Source: Hawksworthiomyces lignivorus
Taxonomy: Eukaryota > Ascomycota > Sordariomycetes > Ophiostomatales > Ophiostomataceae
Direction: 5' to 3'
Assembly (NCBI GenBank): GCA_002917075.1
Contig: NTMA01000099.1
Span: 62,001 to 126,000, forward strand
Length of the DNA stretch: 64,000 nt
In this document: positions 22,072 through 33,380 of the stretch, piece after piece
Position numbering within the stretch: the stretch's first letter is position 1
Layout of the letters: every line of letters begins with the position of its first letter
Position numbers and translations under genes: made by a program
Notes under the pieces: generated by a model
Told to the model about the DNA's origin: nothing
What the model saw: the letters and a program-made list of their open reading frames with translations, nothing else
Databases searched by the model: none

Positions 22072-25000
22072 TCAGTGCGTCACTACGCGCGCGGCCTGCA
22101 GCATGATGCCGAAGATCAGACCGCGAGCGACCTCCTCGATCTGCAGGCAGTCGAAGATGCGGCCCAGGGCGTCGGACGTGGCGGTCTGGCCCATGACGCC
22201 CATGAGGGCGGCGGGCACGCCACTCTGGATTAGTAGACGGCGGGCCTTGATGCGCAGGCGCTCCTTCTCTTCGGCGGTCATCTCAGCGGGCCAGGCGGCG
22301 CGCTCGGCATCGGTGGGCATGGCGTTCTCGCGCAGGCGGCGCAAAGTAGCGGCAATGCCGCTGTCGGCGGTATGGGCGTCGAGGACGGAGCGTTGCAGCA
22401 TCTGCTGGATTGAGGTGAGCGACGGATTGCCGGGGCGCAGCAGGAAGGACTTGGCGGCAGCGAGCAGGGTGCGGCGGATGTTCCAGGCAGAGGACAGCGT
22501 GTAGAGCTCATTGATGACGGCGAACAGCAGCTCGACTGCCACACGCGTCTCTGCCTCGGTCAGCGCCGCGTACTGCTTCGCGATCGTCGTGCCCGACGTG
22601 GCCACACGCGTCGGCGGCAGCGAAGCACGCTTGCCCGCGCCAGTACCAGCTCCGCCGTTGCTGATGCTGCTGGCGGACCCGCCAGAAGCAGCAGCAGTAG
22701 CAGCAGAAGGCCAGCTGTTTGCGGACATGGAGACAGGCCGCACGGGTGAGGTAGTGGGTGATCCCATCATGAGCATGTCGTCCAGGACGTCGCCCGGCAC
22801 CGCTGGCGGCAGCCGCACAGCGGCGCCACTCAGGCTCGTGGTCGATGGCGACCGCGGGTAGCCCACGCTGGACGAGGCGCGGCTATTGTGCTGGCTTCCC
22901 CGGTTGTTAACGGGCGCGTAGTCCCACAGATCGGATCGGCCGCGGGCGCCATGCAGAGCGGTCTCGCCGGCTTCACCGTCTCCGCCGCCGATTCCACCAC
23001 TCAGAGACTGGTAGCTCATGCGGCGCTCCATAGCCGCCACGCGGCCAGGCTGTGCGGACACGATCGACGAGCGCTGGCTGTCCATGCTGTCTCGCGAGCG
23101 GCGCGAGGCCGCGCCGGACAGGCCACTCTCTGTCCGCGGTGGCGTGGAGACCGACAGTCGGTTCGTGTACGCCGTCACGTCTTGTAATACGGATGTGTTG
23201 CCCGCACCGGTGCCGTTTGCAGATCCAGCCGTGCCATTGTTCGCAATTGAGCTGGAGCTCGAGTGCTTCTTCTGGCCGAGATTGCCAATGCTACCAATGC
23301 CGCCGATGCTGCCGATATTGCCCAAGACGCCGGTCACGCCACCAACGACCACCTTGCCGCCCTCAGCGACGCCCTTGGGCGCGTTGGACAGCACATCTAG
23401 GACGTTCTTGCCCATAGCCTCGAATGCCTGGAAGCCCATCTTGGAGCCGGCGGGCATGTTGTTCGTATCTTTCTCCAGGAACCGCTTCATGCCCTCGCTC
23501 TCGGCGAGCGACTGATACCAGCAGGCATCGCGGACGTAACGCTCCAGGTCGCCGCGTAGCGACCCGCGGGTATGCACTTTCCAGTTGGGCAGTGCGCTGT
23601 GCTGCTCCGTGAAGGCGGTGGCGCCGGAGATGGTGGCGATGCGGCGCAGGACCTCATGCAGCTTCTCAAAGTCGGCGTACTTCCGCACGATCATCCAACC
23701 CGGGTAGTGGGAGTTTGCGGGCTCGATCTGGATCAGGAAATCCCAAGTGGGCTTGCTCTTGATGCGGCCCTTATCGGTCACGGGCTCGTCGTGGATTGTA
23801 ATGCTCGCGTTGTGAAGAGTGAGTGGGGGCGGCGTTGGTTGCTTTGGGCCGTTGGTGTCGTTCAGATCCTCCTCGTCTTGTGCGGGAGGAACAATCTGAT
23901 CAAAGCTAGTGAACTGCGGCGTTGTTGCCGTTGGTGATGTTGATGCTTTCGTGTTAAGGCTGCTAGCGTCTGTGTTAGCTGCCATATCAGACGTGGCAAA
24001 AAATGCCTGGCTTGGAGACTCTTGGGTCGAAGACCGTGGGGTAATCGGCGTAGAGGCTGTCCCGGTTGCTTTGGAACGCTCATCCCCAGATAAGCTGAGC
24101 GATGCCTTTGGCGAAATCTGGTCCGAGCTGCTGGGCGAGGGATGCCCGGAATCGACACCTGAATAATGAGCTGTCGCAGACTGAGCCACTTCGGGAGAGC
24201 CCACAACTCGCGCAGCGTGTGTTTGTGTGGCTGCTCCGTTGGGCAAGATTTTCGACTCTGCGGTTTTCTGCGTGGCATTTGTCGGGTGCTCTTCTGCATC
24301 TGCGGCACTCTTGGCTTCTTTGGCACGGCGAGCATCTTCGGCGGCAATCATCTGGTTCATGCGCTTCATCTCTTCCATGGCCTCTTCCATCTCCTCGTCC
24401 GCGCGGCTCAGCTGCTTCCTATGTGCGATAGACTCTTTGCGCTGCGACCTGCTGATCTTCTCATTTTCAAACGAGTTGCGGTTGCCCTTGGACAGAGAGA
24501 TGTTCCCTACGTTTCCGTCGATGTCAATAGAGGCGTTATTCAGCGCGTTGGCGGCAGCCGTAGCGGAGTTGTTGGCATCTGCCCGCGTCTGCATGCCAAC
24601 ATCAATGGCTTGGCTGAAGTCCGGCTCGCCGGCTTCCAGCAGATACACAATCCAGCCGTTGATCCACTCAGGTTTGGAGCATGTCTGCAGCGTCGTTTCC
24701 AGCACGGCGCTGGCCAGGATCTCCCGCAGGAAGGTGTGGGCAGTATCAAACTCGTACGCCTGCGAATCGAGGAAGCTCAGCAGGTCTTCGGCCACCATGC
24801 GGAACTTGTTTGCCTGCTGGCGCTGGCTGAGCAGGTTGGCGAGATTAGAGTCTGGGTTGGCAGCAAGATAGCTGTACACAGCATCTGCTGCAGATATGGT
24901 GGGGTTGGCATCGGATTGCTGCTGCTGCGACTGCGGCGGGGACGGGGTGTGCTCGGAGAAAGCGGTGGCCAGTTCGGAGAAGAAGACAATGACAATCGAG

Positions 25001-25797
25001 GAGGAGTTGGTGAGAAAGTCGAGAAACGCGTCTGCCGGCCGCTTGCGGCTTAGGTGATTGGAGACAGAGACGAGAAAGGAGGTGAGAATACGCTGGCAGG
25101 AGAGAGGAAATGACTGGTCGGATGGCACGATGGGTTGGTACCACCACTTTACGTAGTCGCGGATGACGGCATCGACGAGGCCGTCGAGAGCTTGCCGCGT
25201 CTCCGGGCGAAAGTTCTCAAAAGCGCGGTCGAGAGTCAGCTCCGTCTGCGCAGGCTCGGGGCGCTCAGCGTCCTCGCTTGCCCGCGACTCGTTTTTCCGG
25301 TATTCGATGATCCGCGCGAGCAGATCGGAGTTGGTCTCGCCTCGGATGGCGCGCGTTGCGTCCGGGTTGCGGGCTTCCCATGCCACAAAGAGAGCAATGC
25401 CTCCAAAGGCGCCGATCAGGACGAGGCCCACCCGCCCCAGGACAAAATATGTGGTTGCCGCGAGACCTACGCCAACAGCGCCAAGAGACTCTGCTGTGGC
25501 TGTGGAGAGGAACCGGAAGATCCGGGACGTCAGATCTTCGGCACTGCTCTTTACAGCCTGTGGAAACGGTGAGAGGGGCGGTTGAGAGGATGAAGAGGGA
25601 GACGCAGGCTGCCATGGTGATGGAGACGAGGAGCGCAATTGTGGATGTGAAGGCGAGGAAAGACGCAATGGTGAGAGAGACGGTGACCGAGAAAGTGGTA
25701 GTGCGGTGGAGAGTGGCTGTATGCCAGCTTCGAGCTTCTGTGGCGCCTCTTTTACGAGGTGATCCGGGTCATCCGGGCTGTTCTTGTGGTCGTCCAT
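22072..25797 (-). CDS. PXA-PX-nexin-C sorting nexin, Mdm1-like
   Basis: Single exon, 1241 residues. Order of parts: a Pro/Ser-rich N-terminus (20-85); two adjoining hydrophobic segments (about 103-142, GAVGVGLAATTYFVLG and LVLIGAFGGIALFVAW); a PXA domain (about 190-400, with VKWWYQPIVPSDQSFP); a charged coiled coil (about 455-505); a long disordered linker; a PX domain (about 680-800, with TWDFLIQIEP and RKYADFEKLHEVLRR); a second linker with Gly/Ile repeats; and a nexin-C domain (about 1110-1230). Yeast Mdm1 with this plan tethers ER to vacuole and lipid droplets, the PX domain binding phosphoinositides. The RGS domain that Mdm1 and SNX13/14 carry between PXA and PX is not visible. The start is MDDHKNSPDD at 25797; the four codons upstream lack ATG. 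Confidence 0.9.
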   Translation of the reverse strand: MDDHKNSPDDPDHLVKEAPQKLEAGIQPLSTALPLSRSPSLSPLRLSSPSHPQLRSSSPSPWQPASPSSSSQPPLSPFPQAVKSSAEDLTSRIFRFLSTATAESLGAVGVGLAATTYFVLGRVGLVLIGAFGGIALFVAWEARNPDATRAIRGETNSDLLARIIEYRKNESRASEDAERPEPAQTELTLDRAFENFRPETRQALDGLVDAVIRDYVKWWYQPIVPSDQSFPLSCQRILTSFLVSVSNHLSRKRPADAFLDFLTNSSSIVIVFFSELATAFSEHTPSPPQSQQQQSDANPTISAADAVYSYLAANPDSNLANLLSQRQQANKFRMVAEDLLSFLDSQAYEFDTAHTFLREILASAVLETTLQTCSKPEWINGWIVYLLEAGEPDFSQAIDVGMQTRADANNSATAAANALNNASIDIDGNVGNISLSKGNRNSFENEKISRSQRKESIAHRKQLSRADEEMEEAMEEMKRMNQMIAAEDARRAKEAKSAADAEEHPTNATQKTAESKILPNGAATQTHAARVVGSPEVAQSATAHYSGVDSGHPSPSSSDQISPKASLSLSGDERSKATGTASTPITPRSSTQESPSQAFFATSDMAANTDASSLNTKASTSPTATTPQFTSFDQIVPPAQDEEDLNDTNGPKQPTPPPLTLHNASITIHDEPVTDKGRIKSKPTWDFLIQIEPANSHYPGWMIVRKYADFEKLHEVLRRIATISGATAFTEQHSALPNWKVHTRGSLRGDLERYVRDACWYQSLAESEGMKRFLEKDTNNMPAGSKMGFQAFEAMGKNVLDVLSNAPKGVAEGGKVVVGGVTGVLGNIGSIGGIGSIGNLGQKKHSSSSSIANNGTAGSANGTGAGNTSVLQDVTAYTNRLSVSTPPRTESGLSGAASRRSRDSMDSQRSSIVSAQPGRVAAMERRMSYQSLSGGIGGGDGEAGETALHGARGRSDLWDYAPVNNRGSQHNSRASSSVGYPRSPSTTSLSGAAVRLPPAVPGDVLDDMLMMGSPTTSPVRPVSMSANSWPSAATAAASGGSASSISNGGAGTGAGKRASLPPTRVATSGTTIAKQYAALTEAETRVAVELLFAVINELYTLSSAWNIRRTLLAAAKSFLLRPGNPSLTSIQQMLQRSVLDAHTADSGIAATLRRLRENAMPTDAERAAWPAEMTAEEKERLRIKARRLLIQSGVPAALMGVMGQTATSDALGRIFDCLQIEEVARGLIFGIMLQAARVVTH

Positions 25798-27413
25798 GTC
25801 GGGGTCCAAACAGTGTTCATCTTCCCGTCACGGACTTGACGGGCGCAAGAGACGAAACTCGAGGAAGAAGTTGTGAGGAAGCGGCGGATGTGATCTATTC
25901 GTTTCGTCGTTGGAGTCGTTTCTGCTTGAGATGGTCGTATGATCGCGTGGTCAATTATGGAGCAGGCTGAAGAAATTCTCAAGAAAAATGATTAGGAGAA
26001 AAAAAGTGTTGGGGGAACGCCGTGATGCCTGCAATGCTAATATGTCGAGATCAAAACAGTCTCCGCAGAAGAGCAAGCAGGGCCCCTGGCTTGCTGTGGA
26101 TAATGAAATGATGTGCACCCCCCTGTGTTTCGAAGTGTTCCGGAGAATTATTCTTTTTCTCTACGACTACAGAGGAAGAGGCAGAAGAGACTGAAATAGA
26201 GAGGCGCAAGAGCAGTCGATCCCCCATACAAAATTTGGCTTACACGGGGAAAGGGCGTCTTACGTGTACCGGGGCTCGTATAACATGCACTTGCGCGTAC
26301 TATGTACTCGTACTCGTCAGCGCCCAGCGCAAAGATATCTGCTTAAGCCTCGTAGCTGTTGCCCATCTATGCTTGATACACACATAATATGCACCAATAC
26401 AGTACACCCCCTTTCCCCCTTTTCAACTTGGAACAGCGACTTTGATTCAGGGGCGGAGAAAAAAAGTTCAATCTAGCGCCCAAGCACCCCTGTCGCGACA
26501 CTCTACACGGGATGTATCCAGTCTTGTGGCTCGTGCCCCTCCCGTTTGGGGAGCCTAAAGTGCCTATATTGTTTGCACTTGCAGTGCATGCACGCTGTAG
26601 TTAGATGGTACGCCTAGTCTACTAGGGCGTCTTCCCGCGTGAAACAGCCACTCCCTGGCCCATTCCATTTGATCATCTATGAAAATAGGACACATATGGG
26701 CGTGCTTGTGCTCTGTATATCCCGGTGTCCATCCGGCTCGCTGTTTTAATACCGGGAGTTGGGATTGTTTCTCAGTCTGCAGCGGACCAGCTCCTCGCAA
26801 TGAGGACAGTGCTTGTTTCAATACGAGGACCTCTTGGCACTGTATAAAGGTAGACCATGGTCTGGCTGTTTGTATCCATAGAAACAAGATGCGACCAGCA
26901 ATAGAGGCTATCTCCCTCGGCGCGACCTTATCTTGATATCTTCTTATGGTTTAGCTGGTTCTGTATATGCACGTCACACTGGGCTTGAGGCTCTGTAATA
27001 CGCCGTAATTTCAGCGAGATTAATGAACCCTCTCAGCAGTAATTTAAATAAGATAAGGTATTCAAATTAAACTACCATGTTTCGATTTCAAGATAGCATT
27101 GAACCGCACTGTGTGTTATGCAAAGTGTACATGTACCAACTTGTTCGCAACTTTATGCCAACCATTTGAGTGCTCTCGATATAATGTTTTCACATTCGGC
27201 GCTATTGCGGCTCATGAGCTTGTCAAGCAATTATTCCATGGACGGTGAGTGATGTTCAACGTAACGCTGTATCCTGCGGGGTAGCCTACCACTCCGGGGT
27301 GGTTCATTATCTATTTTAGATGCAAATGCATGTTACACAGTCCTTCTATGCTTAGCCGTAGCCTTTCCTCTAGATTGCCTCGTGTTTTATGATTCCACAA
27401 ATTGCTTACAGCT
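25798..27413. other. AT-rich gene-poor interval
   Basis: About 1.6 kb from the sorting nexin start to the kinase-like pseudogene. The left 300 bp is probably the sorting nexin promoter. The rest holds only short ORFs without recognisable domains. Confidence 0.55.
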
Positions 27414-28241
27414 ATGGCTCCTCAACTTAAGTACTTCCGGGACCTTACCTTTGTCCAAGAGGTCTATGATAATGATACTATGACATTTGAAACCACAGAA
27501 TTCGGCGTTATTGAGCCTGATGACCGCTTCTACTTTGGCAGCCTGCCCATTGAAAAGTTAAAGATCACGATACCCCAGTATGAAGCCGCACTCAAGCCCA
27601 TTCCTGATGAGGAGGTCTACTCCAAAGTCCCCGATGGTAATCTGCGCTTCACCCATTACTCTGGCGACATAACCAGCCGCCTCTATATCGAGCGGCCGCG
27701 CTTGAAATCCTACTCTGGCTACAAAGAGCAAGATGCCCTGGAAGTTACGCGTGGTATACTGCCCGAAGAAGCAGAGGCTTTTTAGAGAGTTGCGAAGTTG
27801 CCACCTCATCTAGGACTCATCGCCTATCACGGTTGCCGCTTCCAGCGTGGTTTCATGACGGGGAGAGTCGTAGACCGCCATGTCAGCGATCTCCACGACT
27901 ACTACGACCAGAGAATGGGGCCACCCGTCGACCAAACAGCCTTCTTGCATATGTCGATGTCTGCTGTCCGCCATCTTCACTCGTACGGTTATGCACACAA
28001 TGACATCAACTACCGAAATGTCTTAGTGAGCACAGATGGTTCGCCTGTCCTGGCTGATTTTAACTCCTGTAAACCCATCGGTGAAAAGTTGACATTTAGT
28101 CGCAGCACGGAAAGGTAGAATGATGTGCCATTTGAAAAATACACAACTTCTGAAGTTGCGCACGACCTGTATGGAGTCAAAAAGATTGGAGAGTGGCTGA
28201 AGGAGCAAAATGCTAAGGCCATGCAAGACACCAGACATTAG
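27414..28241 (+). pseudogene. Kinase-like protein pseudogene with two in-frame TAG stops
   Basis: One continuous reading frame of 275 sense codons is interrupted by TAG at 27783 and TAG at 28116. The middle part keeps a protein-kinase-like core: AVRHLHSYGYAHNDINYRN matches the catalytic loop (HxDxxxxN pattern, HNDINYRN) and VLADFNS corresponds to the metal-binding DFG. Upstream (MAPQLKYFRDLTF) and downstream (DVPFEKYTTSEVAHDLYGV) segments are in the same frame and read as normal protein. No intron of usable size removes either stop; the only GT-AG pair around the first is about 33 bp. The second stop most simply derives from Trp (TGG to TAG). The family resembles lineage-specific fungal kinase-like proteins. 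It lies in AT-rich DNA beside the oxidoreductase group. Confidence 0.7.
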
Positions 28242-29496
28242 GTCTCATCTTGAGTCTGCCAGTTCGAACGTGGTCTGACAGCTGTGTGTATGATCTTAGA
28301 TAGATGGTAGGGGTTTTGTTTTTATCGTATTTTGTTTTTCATTTGTATGTTTGTTGGTTTTGTTTTGAGAAGAGAGGATTAGTATTGCGATGGATGAGCC
28401 TGACTCCCCTTCTCACATATATTGTATCACGCACTAGGACTAACTCAAATTATCTGTTTTCTATCTAAATAACGTGTAGTAGAATAGAGCGCACAGTTAA
28501 ACGACTGAGAGCTAACTCGGTGAAAAGAGCAATAAGGCCGATGACTAGCATATTATCTCGAAGACATGATCTCTAGAGGAAATGTTGAAAAATACGATAG
28601 AATAATTTAAGCTCTTCTAGAGAACTCCGATTTCTAATTCTACGTCGGGTCAACTTAAGGCGGTCTCTTCTCCCAATATGGCTGGGCCGAGCCTTCATCG
28701 CCTAAGGGTGATATTCGTTTGGAACTGCAATATTTTCTGTGATCCAAGTCTGAGTATAATTTTCCGTGTACTTACCGATCAATAAGAAAGTCGACTCCTG
28801 TCGGGGTTTTTAAGATAGGTTCGGTTTACATGTGTTTATAGTCTTGGACATTTTCTATCTGTATAAGCATCTATATCGTCTTTCTTGGGACGCCCGAGTC
28901 TATTTCCAGTAACGCAGAAATCGGATAGCTTGATGCCTCGGTACCTTAGTCCTAGTACAAGATCATAGGCTGCAGTAGCTGTGGGCACAAAAATAACCAC
29001 TTCGCAGATACTATGTCACATACAACAACACAATTGACAGCAACTCGCCATATAGAGAAGAAAGAGAACATTTTAGATAGAACCTGCCGTAGTAAAAGAC
29101 TGCTGACGACGAATGCGGAGAGCGGAAAGGCGGGTTTCCCGCTTGCCGCCTAGACATCTTAAGTTCAAGAAAGTATCACTTCCCTGGCATATAGGCAACC
29201 GAAGTACTGCTTGGTATACATCGACTGATTTCTTGCTTGGAAACAGACGATTCTTGGTATTGGAGCCGATCCGTAGAACCCGAGCTGAAGAACCGCTTTT
29301 CACTTGAGATCATCATGAATCCCGTGGAACACTGTACTCAGCAAGCATAAAAATGCAGCATCTCGCCAGATAAGCCTTGATTAAGTTATCTCAAAATAGT
29401 AGCAGCAACGAAAACACAATACCCACCTTTCTCTTAGATACTGCAGAGAATAGAGAAGAAAAGGCAATATTTCAGACACCAATTAATACCTTTCCA
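28242..29496. other. AT-rich interval upstream of dioxygenase
   Basis: About 1.25 kb of AT-rich sequence with no supported ORF. The right part should contain the promoter of the dioxygenase gene at 29497. Confidence 0.6.
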
Positions 29497-30549
29497 ATGT
29501 CCCAGACGATTGTCGTACCTGCTTTGACCCAAGGCCCTATCAGGTTAGTCTACTAAAGCCTTCCGGCCTTTGCTATACAAATTGTTGCTAACATCCACAG
29601 CTTGAAGGGAGGCTTTGGAGACTTTCGGGATGATATTTTTACAAAAGGATACGCAGTGGTTCGGGGCGCCATTCCGAGGGAGCGCGCTATTGCCTACCAG
29701 CAGGAAGCATTTAAATGGCTGACGTCTTTCGGCACGGCGTTGGATTTGAAGGATCCTTCCACATGGACGACCAGCAACCTGCCGGTCCAGAGCAAGCTCA
29801 ATACTTTCGAGAGCTACTGTGTTGTGCATGAGAAATTTATGTGGGATATTCGCACGGAGCCCGGCGTCGTGGAGCCCTTTGAGCGTATCTGGGGTACCGA
29901 TGAGCTTTTGGTCTCGTTCGACTCGCTCAACATCACGCTTCCAAACCGCAAAGACAAGCCCGCGCGAGCACCATGGCCTCATGTCGACCAGAGTCCCTTC
30001 AAGCGTGGGTTGCACTGCGTCCAGGGTATTGTCAATCTGAGCCACGCGGGGCCGGAAGACGGCAGCCTCATGCTGCTGCCCAACTCAGCCCAGTATTACG
30101 ATGAGTTCTTCGATACGCAGACAGACCCGGCCAGCTGGGAAACGAAGGACTGGCGTCGTTTCAGCGAAGAGGAGATGCGGTGGTGGACGGAGAATAAGGG
30201 ACTGTCAGCTATCAAAGTTGAGGCGGAACCGGGAGACCTGATTCTGTGGGACAGCCGTATGGTGCATTGGGGCGGCGAGCCAACGAGCAAGAGCAGCACA
30301 ATACGCACGGTCGTATATGCCAGCTACTCGCCGGTCAAGCTAGCGACTCCAGAGACACTAGAAAAGAAGCAGAAGGTATTTCGTGCCTACGGCGCCACGA
30401 CGCACTGGGCGCATGACAACATATTTCTCCGCCCGGTCCTGGCCACGCTCGCCGACGGTACACTGGATCCGCGGAATCGCTCAGAGCCGCGAGAGAAACC
30501 CGAGTACACTGACCGGCTGCTGAAGCTGGCAGGTATGAAGCCATACTAA
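29497..30549 (+). CDS. Phytanoyl-CoA dioxygenase-like Fe(II)/2-oxoglutarate oxygenase
   Basis: Two exons, 29497-29543 and 29601-30549, giving 331 residues. Exon 1 encodes MSQTIVVPALTQGPI and the splice restores a Ser codon. The PhyH fold is visible: KGYAVVRGAIPRE near the N-terminus, the metal motif HVD (His143, Asp145) in WPHVDQSP, the distal metal ligand His238 in RMVHWGGEP, and the 2-oxoglutarate-binding Arg251 in STIRTVVYAS. These enzymes hydroxylate or desaturate small organic substrates using O2 and 2-oxoglutarate; the substrate here is unknown. It is convergent with the SDR at 30782-31720 (233 bp apart) and heads the oxidoreductase group ending with the Zn2Cys6 regulator. All catalytic residues are intact. 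Confidence 0.92.
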
Positions 30550-30781
30550 AGACTGTAAATCGCTTAATGTAGAATGAGCATCGCCGTTTTTTCTGAATGG
30601 CAACGTATAAATAAAAATATTTCACTAAAGCAGTTGGGGGGTGCATGTGCCAAATAAGTTTACTTAGATAGGCAAGTTTGGAATTCGGTGCCTACGGTTT
30701 ACTCTCTACAGAAGATTCGCGTTTATAGCTCTTTAATTTATTATTCTAATAGCCCTATTTCTCAGGCGTCTATTTATGCAG

Positions 30782-31720
30782 TTACCATGCGCAGTGTCCT
30801 CCATCCACACGCAGATCGGCTCCTGTCATGTAGCTGCTGCCGTCTCCTAAGAGATAAAGCACCGGGGCACGGAACTCGTCTGCGGTGCTCAACCTAAAAA
30901 GCATGCTGTCGCCCACCCACTGCTCCTCCATTCCGGGCTTCCCCATTGCCTCGGCCGAGATGGCTGTTCGTATATAGCCTGGGGATAGCGTGTTGACCCG
31001 AATAAGCGGCATACCGATACGGGAACCCCATTCTGCAGCGAGAGACCGCGCCAGCTGATGAACGCCAGCTTTAGATGTATTGTAGGCGGCGGTGTCAACT
31101 CCCCTGTTCGATATATAGCCGCTCATGCTAGCGACGAACACAAAACTGCCGGAAAGGCCTGTCTTCAGAAGCTCGTTTGCCACGGCCTGGGCCACCAAAA
31201 ACGTGCCGGTAACATTGATGTTCAGCACATTCTGAAATTTCTCAGCCGGATAAGTTGTAGATGGTCCATATTCCGATATTCCAGCGCAAGTAACTAGACC
31301 TCGGATAGGATTCTTGAGCGTCGGTAACAACTTCGCAAATGTATCCGCAACACTTTGGCTGTCCTGCACGCTGCAAGGGAAGTATGACAAGTTGCGACCG
31401 TGCTTGGTAGCTGTCTCCTGCACAGGTTTCCAGTTATCTTCTCTGGGAGAGGGAACAACATCAAGTGCTACAACGTCGCCGCCGCTCTCAAGGATTGCTC
31501 GGGCCACAGATGTGCCCAAAAAGCCGCCTCCGCCAGTTACTGCACAAACTTTATTTTAGAAGAGAAATCCTGAGCGGTTGGAGGCAGACTTCTTCTTACT
31601 AATAATCGTCCGCCCGTCAAGACGAAAGAGATCTGCTGCCGGCCTGTCGGCGCTGCTCTGGGCCGGCTTGGCTTCTCGAAACTTGCGAGCATGTACATTT
31701 TCCTCCCTTGCCTGATCCAT
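30782..31720 (-). CDS. Short-chain dehydrogenase/reductase (SDR 1)
   Basis: Two exons on the minus strand, 31720-31600 and 31539-30782, giving 292 residues. The 60-bp intron falls just before the cofactor motif; splicing at GTGCAG gives RTIIITGGGGFLGTSVA, the TGxxxGxG nucleotide motif (residues 42-49). An alternative acceptor 9 bases upstream would give RTIIICAVTGGGG. Asp after the second strand (VVALDVV) suggests NAD(H) preference. Catalytic Ser178, Tyr193 and Lys197 (AAYNTSK) are present and the C-terminus ends in the usual DLRVDGGH. It belongs to classical SDRs that oxidise or reduce alcohols or ketones. It is divergent from SDR 2 across a 598-bp shared promoter and convergent with the dioxygenase. 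Confidence 0.9.
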
Positions 31721-32318
31721 GACGTGTGGCTGGTGATTGTTTAAATTTTGATAAAAGTTTCTGAGGGGTAAGTATAGTCCTGCGGTAATAGAAAGGAAGT
31801 TGGGTGGGAAGAGTCCGAGTTACACTGAGAGAATATTACTCATATAGACCCCTCCTGAGTCTGGAACACTCGTGTTGAGTTATATGTTGTCTTTCACATA
31901 TAAATCTATTCAATCAGCTTATTCCCAGTATCAACCGAAAGACTAACTGGTGGAGCTATGTCTCTATAGTCTTACAGAACGCCAATACTGCGGGTTGCCA
32001 TTTTCGTTGCGGCACTGCAACGATGCCGCCTTGCCGCCCGCTATCCGCCGGAGCTATGTCACTCACATGTACACAGATAGCTTGTGACAGCGTAGATTCG
32101 GATCCACCCTATATGTATCCTCCGCATCGAGAGGGTCTCAATCAGCAAGTCTTAAACTGCGGATCAACGAATGACGGCGCAGAATGTTGGCTGTGTGCGA
32201 AGAGAAGCTCCGCTTAGAGCTATTGTTTAAATTGAAAAGCAGTCGCCCTGTGATATGCTAATAAGTCTGAGAGGATGATTTATTTTCTTCTGCTTGTCTG
32301 AAGCTTAACGCAAGAGCT
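31721..32318. promoter_or_regulatory. Bidirectional promoter between SDR 1 and SDR 2
   Basis: 598 bp between divergent start codons of two dehydrogenase genes. It contains TCCGCCGGA at 32044-32052, with CCG/CGG arms of the type bound by Zn2Cys6 factors, and several further CCG/CGG triplets at 32010-32050. Confidence 0.5.
32044..32052. promoter_or_regulatory. Candidate Zn2Cys6 binding site (CCG-N-CGG)
   Basis: TCCG-C-CGGA is a dyad with CCG and CGG triplets one base apart. Zn2Cys6 dimers bind paired CGG triplets in direct, inverted or everted arrangement. It lies about 270 bp upstream of SDR 2 and 325 bp upstream of SDR 1. No experiment links it to the local regulator. Confidence 0.35.
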
Positions 32319-33314
32319 ATGTCTACTGAACCAAAACTCATTCCTCGCCCCCTAGATGGCAAGCTTGCTGTCATCACTGGTGTTTCAAGAGGTATACAAC
32401 TTCCTCTTCCCTCCGCCTACCCCCCTTGGGTTTCGCCACCAAGAATAAGGAAATAGGATGCGTTAGACCTCATGAATCCTTCAGGGACTAATACCAAATT
32501 GATTACAGGCATTGGGGAAGCCATCGCTCATGATTTGGCTGCCAAGGGCGCCAATCTAGTCGGCGTGTATACGTCTGACTCGTCAACCAAGGCCGCCCAG
32601 GAGCTGGCAGAAACACTGCAGAAGGAACATGGCGTGCAGGTAGCGATCGTCCAAGCAGACCTTGCCGACGGCGAGAAGGCCGCAGCCAAGATTGCGACGG
32701 AGGCCAAGTCCAGCTTTGCCGGCAAAGACGGAAAGCTGCAGGTGGACATCCTCATCAACAACGCAGGCGTCGGCGGCGACTACAAGCTGGGCGAGGTGCC
32801 GGTGGCCGAATTCCACCGCATGTACGCGATCAACGTGCTGGCGCCTATCTGCGTCACGCAGGCGCTGCTGCCATATCTGCCCTACGACCGGTCCGGCCGC
32901 ATCATCAACATCAGTAGCGTCGCCTCTAGCATGGGATTTGCCACGCACACGCTGTACGGCGGCACCAAGGCCGCGCTCGAGGCCATGACGCGCACTTGGG
33001 CGCGCGAGCTGGCGGAGCGCGCGACCGTCAACGCTGTCAATCCTGGTCCCGTTGAGGGAGACATGTATTTTGCTGCAGGAGAAAAGTTCTGGAAGCAGAT
33101 GGAGCCGTTCCAGCTCATCTGCCCGCTCAGCGCTGTGCGCGATGGCTTCGATGACCCTGCTCTAGTGAAGCTGGCCAACGAGAAGATGGGCGGTCGGCGT
33201 CCGGGCTATCGACGCGAAGTTGCCGCTGTTGTTGGCATGCTTTGTGGCCCCGACTCTGCCTGGACGACCGGCAGTGTCATCAGCACGAATGGTGGTTTTA
33301 AATTCCAGACATAG
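32319..33314 (+). CDS. Short-chain dehydrogenase/reductase (SDR 2)
   Basis: Two exons, 32319-32391 and 32509-33314, giving 292 residues. The first exon ends within the cofactor motif; joining gives VITGVSRGIGEAIA (residues 18-31). NNAG is at 108-111, Ser160/161 in INISSVAS, and Tyr174 and Lys178 in LYGGTK, so the catalytic set is complete. PGPVEGDM after the sixth strand and the C-terminal GSVISTNGG are usual for this class. It resembles fungal SDRs of the ketoreductase or sugar-alcohol type; the substrate is not determinable. The 3' end is only 66 bp from the 3' end of the Zn2Cys6 gene on the opposite strand. Same length as SDR 1 but clearly a different subfamily, so not a recent duplicate. 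Confidence 0.91.
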
Positions 33315-33380
33315 ATAAAACATTAGGTGTGAATAAGGTATCTACTCTAACTATAATCTAAAGATAATAAAACCCTTGTT

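Noticed and set aside
27752..27785. Intron that would remove the first stop of the kinase-like gene
   Set aside because: The only GT-AG pair gives about 33 bp, too short for a fungal intron, and cannot explain the second stop.
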